Translations under genes and position numbers: made by a program | DNA from: Ramlibacter aquaticus | Lineage (GTDB): Bacteria > Pseudomonadota > Gammaproteobacteria > Burkholderiales > Burkholderiaceae_C | Reading direction: 5' to 3' | NCBI RefSeq assembly: GCF_015159745.1 | Contig: NZ_JADDOJ010000001.1 | Span: 57,321-121,320 of the forward strand | Length of the DNA stretch: 64,000 nt | Notes under the pieces: model-generated | Seen by the model: only the letters and a program-made list of their open reading frames with translations | Database searches by the model: none | Told to the model about the DNA's origin: nothing | Part shown: piece after piece, positions 7,775 through 16,765 of the stretch | How the letters are laid out: every line of letters starts with the position of its first letter | Position numbering within the stretch: the stretch's first letter is position 1

Positions 7775-8454
7775 GGGTGCCTGAAGAGGTCGAGTATGCG
7801 CCAGCCGCGTTCCGTGGCGATGCCGCGCAGGCGCTCGTCGGGGTTGGTCGCGACGGGCACCTGCGCGCGCTCCAGCAGCGGCAGGTCGTTGGTCGAATCG
7901 GAATAGAAGGTGATGTGGGCGCGGTCCCAGTCCAGCCCGCGGCTGCGAAGCCAGTCGGCCACGCGATGGACCTTGCCCTCGCGCATCGAAGGCACGCCCT
8001 CGATCTCGCCGGTGATCCAGCCTGCCGCATCGCGCGCCAGCCGCACGGCGATGAGCTCGTCGGCGCCGAACAGGCGGGCGATGGGCGCGGTGATGAACTC
8101 GTTGGTGGCGGTGACGATGAGCACCGGCTCGCCCGCATCGCGGTGGGCCTGCACCAGCGCCAGCGCCTCGGGCCGGATGGCCGGGCGTATCACCTCGTCC
8201 ATGAAGCGCGCGTGCGCCGCGGCGGCCGCCTCGGGGCCCTGGCGGCGCACCGCCTCGGTGGCGAAGCGCACGTAGTCGTGGATGTCCAGCGTGCCGGCCT
8301 TGTAGTGCTCGTAGAAGGCGTCGTTGCGCTGCTTGAAGTGCTCCGGGTCGGTCCAGCCCAGGGCCAGCGTGAACTCGCCCCAGGCGTAGTCCGAATCGAT
8401 GGGCAGCAGGGTGTGGTCCAGGTCGAACAGGGCGAGCTTCACGCGGTCATTCAC
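7771..8454 (-). CDS. HAD-IB family phosphatase (SerB-like)
   Basis: The 227-residue protein starts MNDRVKLALFDLDHTL, with the HAD motif I nucleophile Asp11 and general acid Asp13. Motif II is the VTAT segment (LIVTATN), and motifs III/IV are in the FYSDSTNDLPLL segment. The helical cap between motifs I and II (about residues 20-100) marks the HAD-IB subfamily, which includes phosphoserine phosphatase. The physiological substrate is not known; an adjacent pcnB is usual for this gene and does not settle the point. The start overlaps hda by 8 bp, and the end overlaps pcnB by 4 bp, so it is in one operon with both. Confidence 0.88.
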   Translation of the reverse strand: MNDRVKLALFDLDHTLLPIDSDYAWGEFTLALGWTDPEHFKQRNDAFYEHYKAGTLDIHDYVRFATEAVRRQGPEAAAAAHARFMDEVIRPAIRPEALALVQAHRDAGEPVLIVTATNEFITAPIARLFGADELIAVRLARDAAGWITGEIEGVPSMREGKVHRVADWLRSRGLDWDRAHITFYSDSTNDLPLLERAQVPVATNPDERLRGIATERGWRILDLFRHP

Positions 8455-9121
8455 TTTCGAGCATGGACTTGATGAGGGGGATGGTGATGGCGCGCTGGGT
8501 CTGCAGGGCGTAACCGTCCAGGTGCTCCAGCAACTGCATCAGGCTGCCCAGGTCGCGCGAGAAGCGGGTGAGCATGAAGTCCATCACCTCGTCGCTCAGG
8601 AACACGCCGCGCGCGTCGGCCGCCTGGCGCAGCACCGCGCGGCGCTCGGGCTCGGTCAGCACCTGCAGCTGGAACACATGGCCCCAGCCCAGCCGGGTGC
8701 GCAGGTCCTCGCGCAGCTCCAGGCCGGCGGGGGCGATCGCGCCGGCCGCCAGCACGCCGCGCTGCAGCGTCTGCGCGTTGACGAACCAGTTGAAGGCGGC
8801 GTGCTGCTGCACGGCGGTGTACAGGTGCACCTCGTCCATCAGCACCACGGCCCAGTCCTCGTCGAACTCGGGCGGCTGGGCGGTGCCGGCGTCCATCCAG
8901 CCGCAGGCCGCGCCCTGCTCGCGCAGGGCCTCGCGCACCGCCTTGAGCAGGTGCGTCTTGCCGCTGGCGGGCGGGCCCCAGAGGTAGGTGGGCACGGGCG
9001 AGCGGGTCGGGCTGCCCACCCACAGCTGCAGGTGGCGCAGCGCCGCCTCGTTGGGCCCGGCGAGGAAGTTGGCCAGCGTGGGCGTGCCGCCCAGGCCGAT
9101 GTCGAGCGCGATCTGCTTCAT
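8447..9121 (-). CDS. hda: DnaA regulatory inactivator Hda
   Basis: Hda is a DnaA-paralogous AAA+ protein that, with the DNA-loaded beta clamp, stimulates ATP hydrolysis by DnaA and prevents over-initiation. The 224-residue product begins MKQIALDIGLGGTPTLANF, a QIxLDIG clamp-binding-type N-terminus. Walker A is LWGPPASGKTHLL, Walker B VVLMDEVH, and the sensor region lies near EDLRTRLGWG. It lacks the DnaA DNA-binding domain. The start is the ATG at 9121, overlapping the AI-2E transporter stop by ATGA. Confidence 0.93.
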   Translation of the reverse strand: MKQIALDIGLGGTPTLANFLAGPNEAALRHLQLWVGSPTRSPVPTYLWGPPASGKTHLLKAVREALREQGAACGWMDAGTAQPPEFDEDWAVVLMDEVHLYTAVQQHAAFNWFVNAQTLQRGVLAAGAIAPAGLELREDLRTRLGWGHVFQLQVLTEPERRAVLRQAADARGVFLSDEVMDFMLTRFSRDLGSLMQLLEHLDGYALQTQRAITIPLIKSMLESE

Positions 9122-10185
9122 CCCTGGTACAGCCGGCTGCCCATGTAACCGGCGCGCACGCGGCGTATCGCCACCAGCAGCACCGCGCTGGCGGGCAGCG
9201 CCACCAGCACGCCCACGAAACCGAAAAGCTGCCCGAAGGCGAGCAGCGCGAAGATCACCGCCAGCGGGTGCAGGCCGATGCGCTCGCCCACCAGCCGCGG
9301 CGTGAGGAAGAAGCCCTCCACCACCTGGCCGCTGCCGTACACCACGGCCACCATGGCGAAGGCGCGCACCGGCTCGAACTGCAGCAGCCCGGCCAGCAGG
9401 GCCAGGGCCAGGCCGATGCCGAAGCCCACGTAAGGCACGAACATGGCCAGGCCGGTGAAGACGCCGATGGGCACGGCCAGGTCCAGGCCGAACAGCGACA
9501 GGCCGACGGCATAGAACAGGGCCATGGTCAGCATCACCAGCAGCTGGCCGCGCAGGTACTGGCCCAGCACCGCGCCGGCCTCGTCGGTGAAGGAGTCGAC
9601 GCCCGGGCGCAGGCGCGGCGGCACGAACTCCAGCACCAGGTGGGTGAAGCGCTTCCAGTCCAGCAGCAGGTAGAACAACGCGACCGGGATCAGCAACGCG
9701 TTGGCGAACACCACCAGCGCGACGCTGCCGCCCAGGCGCAGCGAGGCCAGCAGCGAGGCGATCGCGCTGTGGAAGTTGGCGTGCAGGTAGCCCAGCAGCT
9801 GCTCGCGCAGGCTGGCGAAATCCAGCGTGAGCGGCACGCCCAGGTCGCGCAGCCAGGGCGTGAGCGAGGCATTGAGCTTGTCGAATGCCGCCGGCAGCTG
9901 CTCGCGGATCATGGGCAGTTCGCGCGAGACGATGGGCACCACCATCAGCGCGATCAGCACGAGGATGGTGATGGCCACCAGTTCCACCACCAGCACCGAG
10001 AGCACGCGCAGCCGCACGCCCCAGAGCCGGTCCAGCCGGTCGACCAGGGGAGCCAGCGCATAGGCCAGCACCGCACCCACCACGAAGGGCGTGAGCACGG
10101 GCCCGAGCAGCCAGAGCACCAGCCCGGCCAGCAACGCGATGCCCAGCCAGGCGGCAAAGCGTCTCTGGGTCGGCGTGAAGTCCAT
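9118..10185 (-). CDS. AI-2E (PerM/DUF20) family inner-membrane transporter
   Basis: The 355-residue protein has about seven to eight hydrophobic segments, with an N-terminal pair (residues about 10-50), a central soluble region with amphipathic helices, and a C-terminal membrane bundle containing GVFTGLAMFVPYVGFGIG, the conserved P-x-(V/I)G segment of the family. Members were named after TqsA, which affects autoinducer-2, but others exchange ions, so the substrate here is unknown. It is between the purM-like gene and hda, the usual Burkholderiales neighbourhood. Confidence 0.88.
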   Translation of the reverse strand: MDFTPTQRRFAAWLGIALLAGLVLWLLGPVLTPFVVGAVLAYALAPLVDRLDRLWGVRLRVLSVLVVELVAITILVLIALMVVPIVSRELPMIREQLPAAFDKLNASLTPWLRDLGVPLTLDFASLREQLLGYLHANFHSAIASLLASLRLGGSVALVVFANALLIPVALFYLLLDWKRFTHLVLEFVPPRLRPGVDSFTDEAGAVLGQYLRGQLLVMLTMALFYAVGLSLFGLDLAVPIGVFTGLAMFVPYVGFGIGLALALLAGLLQFEPVRAFAMVAVVYGSGQVVEGFFLTPRLVGERIGLHPLAVIFALLAFGQLFGFVGVLVALPASAVLLVAIRRVRAGYMGSRLYQG

Positions 10186-10206
10186 GGATGGAGTGCGGTC
10201 CCCGCC

Positions 10207-11331
10207 TCAGCGCAGCTGCAGTTCCTCGCCGCCGAATTCGACGCCCAGGGGCTCGATGACGACGCGCTTGGGACCGGCCTCGACGCTGCCGGCCACCCAG
10301 GCCGGCACGCCCTGGGCGCGGGCGACCTCCACCGTGCGCTGCGCCTCCGCGGCGGGCACGAAGAGCGCGAAGCCCGCGCCCATGTTCAGCGTGCCGTAGG
10401 CCTCGTGGTCGTCCTGGCGCGCCTCGCGCTGGATGAAGGCCAGCACCTCGGGCACCGGCGGCGCGGTGTGGATGCGGTAGGTGAGCGTGGAGGGGTGGCG
10501 CAGCAGCTTGCGCCAGCCGTGGCCGGTGATGTTGGCGCTGTAGTGCGGCGTGATGCCGGCCCGGTGCAGGGCCTCGGTGACCGGGGCATACAGCGTGGTC
10601 GGGTCGAGCAGGGCCTCGCCATAGCTGCGGCCGCTGGGCAGGGGCGTCAGGTAGCCCTGGGGCAGCCGCTCCACCAGCTTGCGCGCCAGCGACAGGCCGT
10701 TGGCGTGGATGCCGCTGGAGGCGAGCAGCACGATCGCGTCGCCCGCACCGAGCTTGTCGCCCAGGGTGAGGCGCGACTTGGGGTTGACCAGGCCGGTGCA
10801 GGACGCGGCCAGGTCGATGCGGCCCGCCTCCACGATGCCGGTCAGGGCGGGCGTCTCGCCGCCGCCCCAGGCCACGCCGCAGACGTCGCAGGCGCGCTTC
10901 CAGCCGGCCACCAGCGCCTGGGCGCGGGCGGCGTCGCCGAACCAGTCGGAGCCGCCGGCGGCCCAGTAGGCCTGCACCACCAGGGGCGTGGCGCCCACGG
11001 TGATCAGGTCGTTGATGGCCATGGCGATGGTGTCCTGGGCGATGCCTTCGTACCAGCTGCGGCCGGTGAGCCGCGACATCTCGTCGGCCACCAGGGCCTT
11101 GGAGCCCAGGCACTCGACGATGGAGGCGAGGTAGAAGGGCCCCACGTCCAGCACGTAGGCGGACTCCCCGCGCGAGGCGGGCACCTCCGTGAAACCGTGG
11201 CCCGCCAGGTTGGCGGCGGTGGCGGCGGCGGCGCGCTGGGCGGCCACCTTGAGCGGGTCGATGAGGTCGTAATTGACCCCGGCCTGTTCGTAGCTGAGCG
11301 TTGCGGGATCGGCCGACGGCTTGGAATTCAT
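10207..11331 (-). CDS. PurM-superfamily (AIR synthase-related) protein, divergent
   Basis: The 374-residue protein aligns along its length with phosphoribosylformylglycinamidine cyclo-ligase (PurM, purine step 5): SYEQAGVNYD at the N-terminus, AMAINDLITVGATPL, WGGGETPALTG (residues 155-165), LASSGIHANGLSLARKL, ANITGHGW and YGTLNMGAG. It occupies the locus where purM normally precedes the AI-2E gene and hda. However, the hallmark ATP/FGAR-binding motif GTDGVGTK of canonical PurM is replaced by a SIVECLGSKAL segment (residues 70-80), and the ITGGG motif is ITGHG. It may be a divergent AIR synthase or a relative with another substrate. The start at ATG 11331 is uncertain. It is divergent from the MFS gene. 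Confidence 0.75.
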   Translation of the reverse strand: MNSKPSADPATLSYEQAGVNYDLIDPLKVAAQRAAAATAANLAGHGFTEVPASRGESAYVLDVGPFYLASIVECLGSKALVADEMSRLTGRSWYEGIAQDTIAMAINDLITVGATPLVVQAYWAAGGSDWFGDAARAQALVAGWKRACDVCGVAWGGGETPALTGIVEAGRIDLAASCTGLVNPKSRLTLGDKLGAGDAIVLLASSGIHANGLSLARKLVERLPQGYLTPLPSGRSYGEALLDPTTLYAPVTEALHRAGITPHYSANITGHGWRKLLRHPSTLTYRIHTAPPVPEVLAFIQREARQDDHEAYGTLNMGAGFALFVPAAEAQRTVEVARAQGVPAWVAGSVEAGPKRVVIEPLGVEFGGEELQLR

Positions 11332-11367
11332 CCCGAGATTATCTCCGCCGTGGCGCCCCTCCCTAGA

Positions 11368-12561
11368 ATGGCCCGGGTGCAACGCCTGCCGACCTCGATC
11401 TGGGCCCTGGGCTTCGTCAGCCTGCTGATGGACGTCTCCTCCGAGCTGATCCACAGCCTGCTGCCCGTCTTCATGACCACGGTGCTGGGCGCCAGCATGC
11501 TCACGGTGGGGACCATCGAGGGGCTGGCCGAGGCGACGGCCCTGTTCGTCAAGGTGCTGTCGGGCCCGGCCAGCGACTGGTGGGGCAAGCGCAAGCCGCT
11601 GGCCCTGGCGGGCTACGGGCTGGGGGCCCTGTCCAAGCCGCTGTTCGCGCTCGCCGCCAGCGCGGACGGCGTGCTGGGCGCCCGGCTGCTGGACCGCGTG
11701 GGCAAGGGCCTGCGGGGCGCGCCCCGCGACGCGCTGATCGCCGACCTCGCGCCGCACGGCATGGAAGGCGCCGCCTTCGGCCTGCGCCAGGCGCTGGACA
11801 CCACCGGGGCCTACCTGGGCCCCTTGCTGGCCATGGGGCTGATGCTGCTGTGGAACGACGACTTCCGGCGCGTGTTCTGGATCGCCGTGCTGCCGGCGTT
11901 CCTGTGCGTGGCCCTGCTGGCCTTCGGCGTGCGCGAGCCGGCGGACAAGCCGCGCGAGGGGCCGTTGCACCACCCCTTCCGGCGCGAGAGCCTGCGCCGG
12001 CTGGGCGGGGCCTACGCCTGGGTGGTCGCGGTGGGCGCAGTGTTCACCCTGGCCCGGTTCTCGGAGGCCTTCCTGGTGCTGCGCGCGCAGCAGGGCGGCC
12101 TGCCCCTGGCCCTGGCGCCGCTGGTGCTCATCGTGGTCAACCTGGTCTTCTCGGCCGGCGCCTACCCCTTTGGCAAGCTGTCCGACCGGATGCCACCGCG
12201 GCGCCTGCTGGCCTGGGGCATGGTGGCGCTGGCGGTGGCGGACGCGATCCTGGCGCTGGCGGGGACCGGCTGGCTGCTCTGGCTGGGCATCGCCACCTGG
12301 GGCCTGCACATGGCGCTGACGCAGGGCCTGCTGGCGGCCATGGTGGCGCGCAGCGCGCCGGCCGAGCTGCGGGGCACCGCCTTCGGCGTCTTCAACCTGG
12401 CCAGCGGGGTTGCCCTGCTGGCGGCCAGCGCGCTGGCCGGCTGGCTCTGGGACGGCTGGGGCCCGGCCTTCACCTTCTGGACTGGCGCGGGTTTCGCAGC
12501 CACCGCATTGGCGCTGCTGCTGCTGGGGCCGGCCACCGGGGGTGAATCACCCCGCTTGTGA
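11368..12561 (+). CDS. MFS transporter
   Basis: The product of about 397 residues is highly hydrophobic with 10-12 predicted membrane segments. It has the MFS loop 2-3 signature in PASDWWGKRKPLALAGYG and a second-half counterpart, GKLSDRMPPRRLLAWG. The segment LLDRVGKGLRGAPRDALIAD is typical of a small MFS group of unknown substrate. The first ATG (11368) overlaps a -10-like TAGAAT (11364-11369); the in-frame GTG at 11377 is an alternative start that would suit a leaderless message. It is divergent from the purM-like gene. Confidence 0.87.
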   Translation: MARVQRLPTSIWALGFVSLLMDVSSELIHSLLPVFMTTVLGASMLTVGTIEGLAEATALFVKVLSGPASDWWGKRKPLALAGYGLGALSKPLFALAASADGVLGARLLDRVGKGLRGAPRDALIADLAPHGMEGAAFGLRQALDTTGAYLGPLLAMGLMLLWNDDFRRVFWIAVLPAFLCVALLAFGVREPADKPREGPLHHPFRRESLRRLGGAYAWVVAVGAVFTLARFSEAFLVLRAQQGGLPLALAPLVLIVVNLVFSAGAYPFGKLSDRMPPRRLLAWGMVALAVADAILALAGTGWLLWLGIATWGLHMALTQGLLAAMVARSAPAELRGTAFGVFNLASGVALLAASALAGWLWDGWGPAFTFWTGAGFAATALALLLLGPATGGESPRL

Positions 12562-12606
12562 ACTGCGACTGTTGATGCGCCGGGCGGGCCGGCCGACAGT
12601 GGGCGG

Positions 12607-13734
12607 ATGCCCCGCAACCGCCCCCTCCGCGCCGCCTGCCACGCCCTGCTGCTGTGCGGCGCACTGCATCTTCTTCCCGCCGAGGCCGAGATCGTGCTGG
12701 CGCACGTGGGCCCCCTGTCGGGCCCCGTGGGCCCCAACGGGCGGGCCAACAGCGCCGGCTCGCAGGCCTGCGTGGGCGAGGCGAACGCCAGCGGCGGCGT
12801 GAACGGCCAGAAGCTGCGGCTGGTGCGCGAGGACGACCATTACCAGCCCGCGGACACGGTGCTCGCCCTGCGTGCCGTGGCCGCGCGCGAGCATCCGGTC
12901 GCCTTCCTCAACTTCCTGGGTTCCGCCAACATGCAGGCCGTCTTCAAGGACGGCACCCTGGACGCCATCCGCATCCCGGTCGTCGGCATCACGCCCGGCT
13001 CGGACCGGCTGCGCCACCCCTGGATCTTCCACACCCAGGCCAGCGACACCGCCCAGCTCAGGCGCATCCTCACCCACCTGCACACGGTCGGGATGGAGCG
13101 CCTGGGGGTGGTGTACCAGCAGATTCCCTTCGGCGAGGACGGGCTGCGCCTGATCGAGGAGATCGCCGCCGAGCTCAAGCTGCGCGTGGTGGCGCGGGTG
13201 GCCGTGCCATCGGCCGCGAACGACCTGCGGGCCCAGGCCGCCCAGCTGCGCGCCTCCCGGGCCCAGGCCTATGTGCTCGTGCTGGTGTCCAACAGCGGCA
13301 TCTCGTTCGTGCGCGATGTCCGCGGCGGCGGCGACCCCACCCCGATCTACAGCATGTCCTATGTCGAGGTCCAGCGCATGGTCGATGTCGTGGGGGCCCG
13401 CACCGCCAACGGCGTGGCGCTGGCGCAGGTGACGCCCAACCCGTTCACGGGCAACACCGGCCTGGTGCGCCAGTTCCACGCGGCCATGACCCGCTTCGCG
13501 CCCAACGAAGCGGTGCAGTCGCAGCAGCACCTGATCGGCTACCTCAACTGCCGCACCGTCGTGGAAGGGCTGCAGCGCATCAGCGGCCCGGCGACCCCGG
13601 CGCGCCTGCAGGCCGCGCTGCGCGCCCTGCGGGTGGACCTGGGCGGCTACCTGCTGGACTTCCAGGGCGGCAACCAGGGCGGCCGCTACGTGGACCTCGG
13701 CGTCGTGCGCGCCGACGGGCGCCTGCTCTACTGA
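12607..13734 (+). CDS. Periplasmic binding protein, branched-chain amino acid (LivJ) type
   Basis: The 375-residue protein starts with a signal peptide (about 1-27, ending AEA). The mature part begins EIVLAHVGPLSGPVG, the conserved opening of type 1 periplasmic binding proteins of LivJ/HmgA-like families. Further landmarks are the GGVNGQKLRLV turn and FLNFLGSANM, where ligand-binding residues usually lie. No permease or ATPase gene is adjacent, so it is an orphan binding protein, and the ligand is unknown. It follows the MFS gene by 45 bp on the same strand. Confidence 0.85.
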   Translation: MPRNRPLRAACHALLLCGALHLLPAEAEIVLAHVGPLSGPVGPNGRANSAGSQACVGEANASGGVNGQKLRLVREDDHYQPADTVLALRAVAAREHPVAFLNFLGSANMQAVFKDGTLDAIRIPVVGITPGSDRLRHPWIFHTQASDTAQLRRILTHLHTVGMERLGVVYQQIPFGEDGLRLIEEIAAELKLRVVARVAVPSAANDLRAQAAQLRASRAQAYVLVLVSNSGISFVRDVRGGGDPTPIYSMSYVEVQRMVDVVGARTANGVALAQVTPNPFTGNTGLVRQFHAAMTRFAPNEAVQSQQHLIGYLNCRTVVEGLQRISGPATPARLQAALRALRVDLGGYLLDFQGGNQGGRYVDLGVVRADGRLLY

Positions 13735-13753
13735 GCGCGCCTGCGGGCTCCGC

Positions 13754-14611
13754 TCAGCGGCGGCTGCGTTCGCGCCGCAGGCTGGCCAGGCGCGCCTCGA
13801 CCAGGTCGCTGTCGATCGCGTCCTGCGCGTGGGTGAGGTAGGTCTCCAGGTCGGCCACGGCCTGCAGGATGTGGCCCTGCTCGGCGTGGGCGAAGCCCCG
13901 GTCGCGGAACTCGTCCCAGCCCTCGGGCTGGAGCACGAGCAGGCGGTCCAGCACCGCGATCAGGCGCACCCAGTCCTGCTGGGACTGGTGGATCTCCTTC
14001 AGGTTGCGCAGCATGCGCGCCAGGATCTCGCGCGGCGAGGCGGCCTGCAGGTACAGGCCCAGCGGCACCTCGAACTCGTCCACCAGGCCGCTGTGGCGGC
14101 GGTAGGGTTCCAGCCGCTCGGCCAGCTCCTCGCGCGAGAGCGACTGCCCGGTGAAGGGGTCGATCACCACCTGGCCCTTGGGCAGGTTCACCTTGGCCAT
14201 GAAGTGGCCGGGGAAGCTCACCCCCCGGGCGGGCAGCCCCAGGCCCTGGGCCAGCTCGATCCACAGCACCGCCAGCGAGATGGGGTTGCCGCGGCGGGTG
14301 CGCAGCACCACGTTGAGGTAGCTGTTGTCGGGGTCGTAGTAGTCGTTGACGTTGCCGCCGAAGCCCAGGTCGCGGAAGAAGAACTGGTTGAGCGCGCGCA
14401 GCCGGGCCAGCGCGGCGGCATCGGCCGGAATGCGGCGCTTCAGGCGGGCCAGCAGCTGGTCCACGTCGCCCAGCACCTGCTGGGGGTCGAGCTCGGGGTA
14501 TTCGTCCTGCGCCAGGCAGGCGGCCGCCTCCAGCAGCGGGAACTCGTCGTCCTCGCGCACCAGCATCGCGAAGTACTCCAGCGGCGTGGGCGCGGACAGG
14601 GAAAGTCGCAT
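13754..14611 (-). CDS. SirB1 family protein (transglutaminase-like fold, TPR)
   Basis: The 285-residue protein starts MRLSLSAPTPLEYFAML. The central part carries RRGNPISLAVLWIELAQGLGLPARGVSFPGHFM, the conserved SirB1/transglutaminase-like segment (quoted here in two parts of the motif: RRGNPISLAVLW and GVSFPGHFM). The C-terminal part, from about residue 190, is helical and TPR-like. The molecular role of SirB1 proteins is not settled. It is convergent with the binding-protein gene and lies downstream of murJ? No: murJ ends 48 bp upstream on the same strand, so co-transcription from murJ is possible. Confidence 0.85.
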   Translation of the reverse strand: MRLSLSAPTPLEYFAMLVREDDEFPLLEAAACLAQDEYPELDPQQVLGDVDQLLARLKRRIPADAAALARLRALNQFFFRDLGFGGNVNDYYDPDNSYLNVVLRTRRGNPISLAVLWIELAQGLGLPARGVSFPGHFMAKVNLPKGQVVIDPFTGQSLSREELAERLEPYRRHSGLVDEFEVPLGLYLQAASPREILARMLRNLKEIHQSQQDWVRLIAVLDRLLVLQPEGWDEFRDRGFAHAEQGHILQAVADLETYLTHAQDAIDSDLVEARLASLRRERSRR

Positions 14612-14659
14612 GGCACTTTGTAAGGGAGCGGGGCCGCCAGCGTCAAGCCGGGGCCGGTT

Positions 14660-16225
14660 TCAGCGCGTGACGAATTGGCGCAGCTTCAGGCCCGCGCCCC
14701 AGAGCGCGGCGAAGTACAGCACGCCCGAGCCCGCCAGCATGCCCGCCATGAGCCCGGCACGCAGCCAGCGCTGGGCCCGCAGCGCGGTCCAGTCGAAGGC
14801 CTGGGCCCCCCACAGCAGGAAGACCGCCAGCAGCGCGCTGGCCGCCAGCACCTGCAGCAGGAAGCGGCCCCAGCCCGGCAGCGGCCTGAAGCTGCCGCGC
14901 CGCAGCAGCCCGGCCAGCAGCAGGCCGGCGTTCAGCAGCGCGCCCAGGCCGATGGACAGCGCCAGGCCGGCATGGGCCAGGCGCGGCACCAGCAGCAGGT
15001 TCAGGCCCTGCGTGGCCGCGAGCGACAGCACCGCGATGCGCATGGGCGTCTTCATGTCGTGGTTGGCGTAGTAGCCGGGCGCCAGCACCTTGATGGCCAC
15101 CAGCCCCAGCAGACCCACGCCGTAGCCCGACAGCGCGACCGCCACCTGGCCCACGTCGCTGTCCTTGAAGGCGCCGTAGTGGAACAGCGTGGCCACCAGC
15201 GGCGCGCCGAACACCAGCAGTGCGACCGAGGAGGGGATGGCCAGCAGCACCACCAGGCGCAGGCCCCAGTCCAGCATGGCGGAGTAGCGGGCCACGTCGC
15301 CGCTGGCGCGTGCCGCCGCCAGCTGGGGCATGAGCACCACGCCCAGGGCCACGCCCAGCAGGGCCGTGGGGAACTCCATCAGCCGGTCGGCGCTGTTGAG
15401 CCAGCTCACGCTGCCGGGCTGCAGGTAGGAGGCGATCTGGGTGTTGATGAGCAGGGACACCTGGGCCACGCTCACGCCCAGCAGGGCCGGCAGCATGAGG
15501 CGCAGCACCTGGCGGGTGCCCTCGTCGGCCCAGGCGGCGCGCAGGGCGGTGCGGGTCGCGCCCAGGCGCGGCCACATGCCGATGCGGCGCAGGGCGGGCA
15601 CCTGGATCGCCAGCTGCAGGATGCCGCCGGCCATCACGCCCACGCACTGCGAATAGATCGGCTCGATCCCCCAGCGGGCGAAGGCGGGCGCGCCCACGAC
15701 CAGCGCCAGGATCAGGCACAGGTTGAGCAGCACCGGCGAGGCGGCGGGGATGGCGAAGCGCTTCCAGGTGTTGAGGATGCCGCCCGCCAGCGCCACCATG
15801 GACATGAAGCCGATGTAGGGGAACATGATGCGCGTCATCACGACGGCGGCGTCGTAGGCGTGCGGCGTCTTGCGCAGGCCGCTGGCCAGCGCCCAGACGA
15901 AGAGCGGCGCGCCCAGCACGCCGGCCAGGCACAGCAGCACCAGCGTCCAGAGCAGGATGGTGGAGACGTCGTCCACCATGCGGCGGGCGCCGCCGTCGCC
16001 AGCCTTGGCCCGGGTGGCGGCCAGCACCGGCACGAAGGCCTGGCTGAACGCGCCCTCCCCGAACACGCGGCGGAACAGGTTGGGGATGCGGAAGGCGACG
16101 TAGAAGGCGTCGGTGAGGGCGCTGACGCCGAAGACGGAGCTCATCAGCATGTCCCGCACCAGGCCCGTGACGCGCGACGCGAGCGTCAGCAGCGACACCG
16201 TGGAGGCGGCTTTGAACAGGGTCAC
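14660..16225 (-). CDS. murJ: Lipid II flippase MurJ
   Basis: MurJ moves lipid II across the inner membrane for peptidoglycan synthesis. The 521-residue protein has about 14 hydrophobic segments and the family's N-terminal signature (VSLLTLASRVTGLVRDMLMS, with the conserved Arg residues), FRIPNLFRRVFGEGAFSQAF and the conserved Asp/Arg sites of the central cavity. The start is a GTG at 16225, giving the usual N-terminus MTLFKAASTVS. It is divergent from rpsT with 106 bp between start codons, an arrangement usual in betaproteobacteria. Confidence 0.95.
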   Translation of the reverse strand: MTLFKAASTVSLLTLASRVTGLVRDMLMSSVFGVSALTDAFYVAFRIPNLFRRVFGEGAFSQAFVPVLAATRAKAGDGGARRMVDDVSTILLWTLVLLCLAGVLGAPLFVWALASGLRKTPHAYDAAVVMTRIMFPYIGFMSMVALAGGILNTWKRFAIPAASPVLLNLCLILALVVGAPAFARWGIEPIYSQCVGVMAGGILQLAIQVPALRRIGMWPRLGATRTALRAAWADEGTRQVLRLMLPALLGVSVAQVSLLINTQIASYLQPGSVSWLNSADRLMEFPTALLGVALGVVLMPQLAAARASGDVARYSAMLDWGLRLVVLLAIPSSVALLVFGAPLVATLFHYGAFKDSDVGQVAVALSGYGVGLLGLVAIKVLAPGYYANHDMKTPMRIAVLSLAATQGLNLLLVPRLAHAGLALSIGLGALLNAGLLLAGLLRRGSFRPLPGWGRFLLQVLAASALLAVFLLWGAQAFDWTALRAQRWLRAGLMAGMLAGSGVLYFAALWGAGLKLRQFVTR

Positions 16226-16256
16226 GGGGCGAGTGTAGCCCGGCCGTGCAAGCCCT

Positions 16257-16286
16257 TTGTCGCCCCTGGCCCGGCTGGCCTATAAT
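16257..16286 (+). promoter_or_regulatory. Sigma-70 promoter of rpsT
   Basis: TTGTCG (16257-16262) and a perfect TATAAT (16281-16286) are separated by 18 bp and lie 46 bp upstream of the rpsT start codon. The match is read by eye. Confidence 0.7.
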
Positions 16287-16331
16287 GGAGGGCTTTGCTG
16301 GCATCATCCCCAAACACAAGGATCTGAAAAC

Positions 16332-16634
16332 ATGGCCTCTGCCAAACCCAAGAAGAAGAACCCCCGCCTCGCGTCCGGCCGCAAGCGCGCCCGCCAGGAC
16401 GTGAAGCTGAACTCGGCGAACACCTCGCTGCGTTCCAAGTACCGCACCGCTGTCAAGAACGTCGAGAAGGCGGTTGCCGCCGGCGACAAGACCAAGGCGG
16501 CCGAACTGTTCGCCAAGGCCCAGTCCGTGCTGGACACCGTGGCCGACAAGCAGATCTTCCACAAGAACAAGGCCGCTCGCGACAAGAGCCGCCTCGCCGC
16601 CAAGGTCAAGGCCCTGGCGCAAGCCGCCGCCTGA
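16332..16634 (+). CDS. rpsT: 30S ribosomal protein S20
   Basis: S20 binds 16S rRNA early in assembly of the small subunit. The 100-residue product starts [20 protein letters not shown], and is very basic and helical with the family's [20 protein letters not shown] segment. The open frame continues upstream, but the start is fixed at ATG 16332 by homology. It has its own strong promoter and a rho-independent terminator 80 bp after the stop, so it is a single-gene transcript. Confidence 0.97.
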   Translation: MASAKPKKKNPRLASGRKRARQDVKLNSANTSLRSKYRTAVKNVEKAVAAGDKTKAAELFAKAQSVLDTVADKQIFHKNKAARDKSRLAAKVKALAQAAA

Positions 16635-16714
16635 CGCCTCAGGCAAACAGCACGGGTGCCGCCCCGGCGCCCGCCGTTTGAACCGGGTGCGCTGCCAGCA
16701 AAGCAAAAAGCCAG

Positions 16715-16737
16715 AAGCCGTCGAAAGACGGCTTTTG
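16715..16737 (+). terminator. Rho-independent terminator after rpsT
   Basis: A perfect 8-bp stem AAGCCGTC/GACGGCTT with a GAAA tetraloop is followed by a short T run (TTTTGTGCTTT). It lies between rpsT and the GNAT gene. Confidence 0.85.
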
Positions 16738-16765
16738 TGCTTTCTGGGCGGCACAATCGGACCGG

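Noticed and set aside
9268..11367. Plus-strand frame leading into the MFS transporter
   Set aside because: The part before 11368 is antisense to the AI-2E transporter and the purM-like gene, and has no homology. Only the MFS part is coding.
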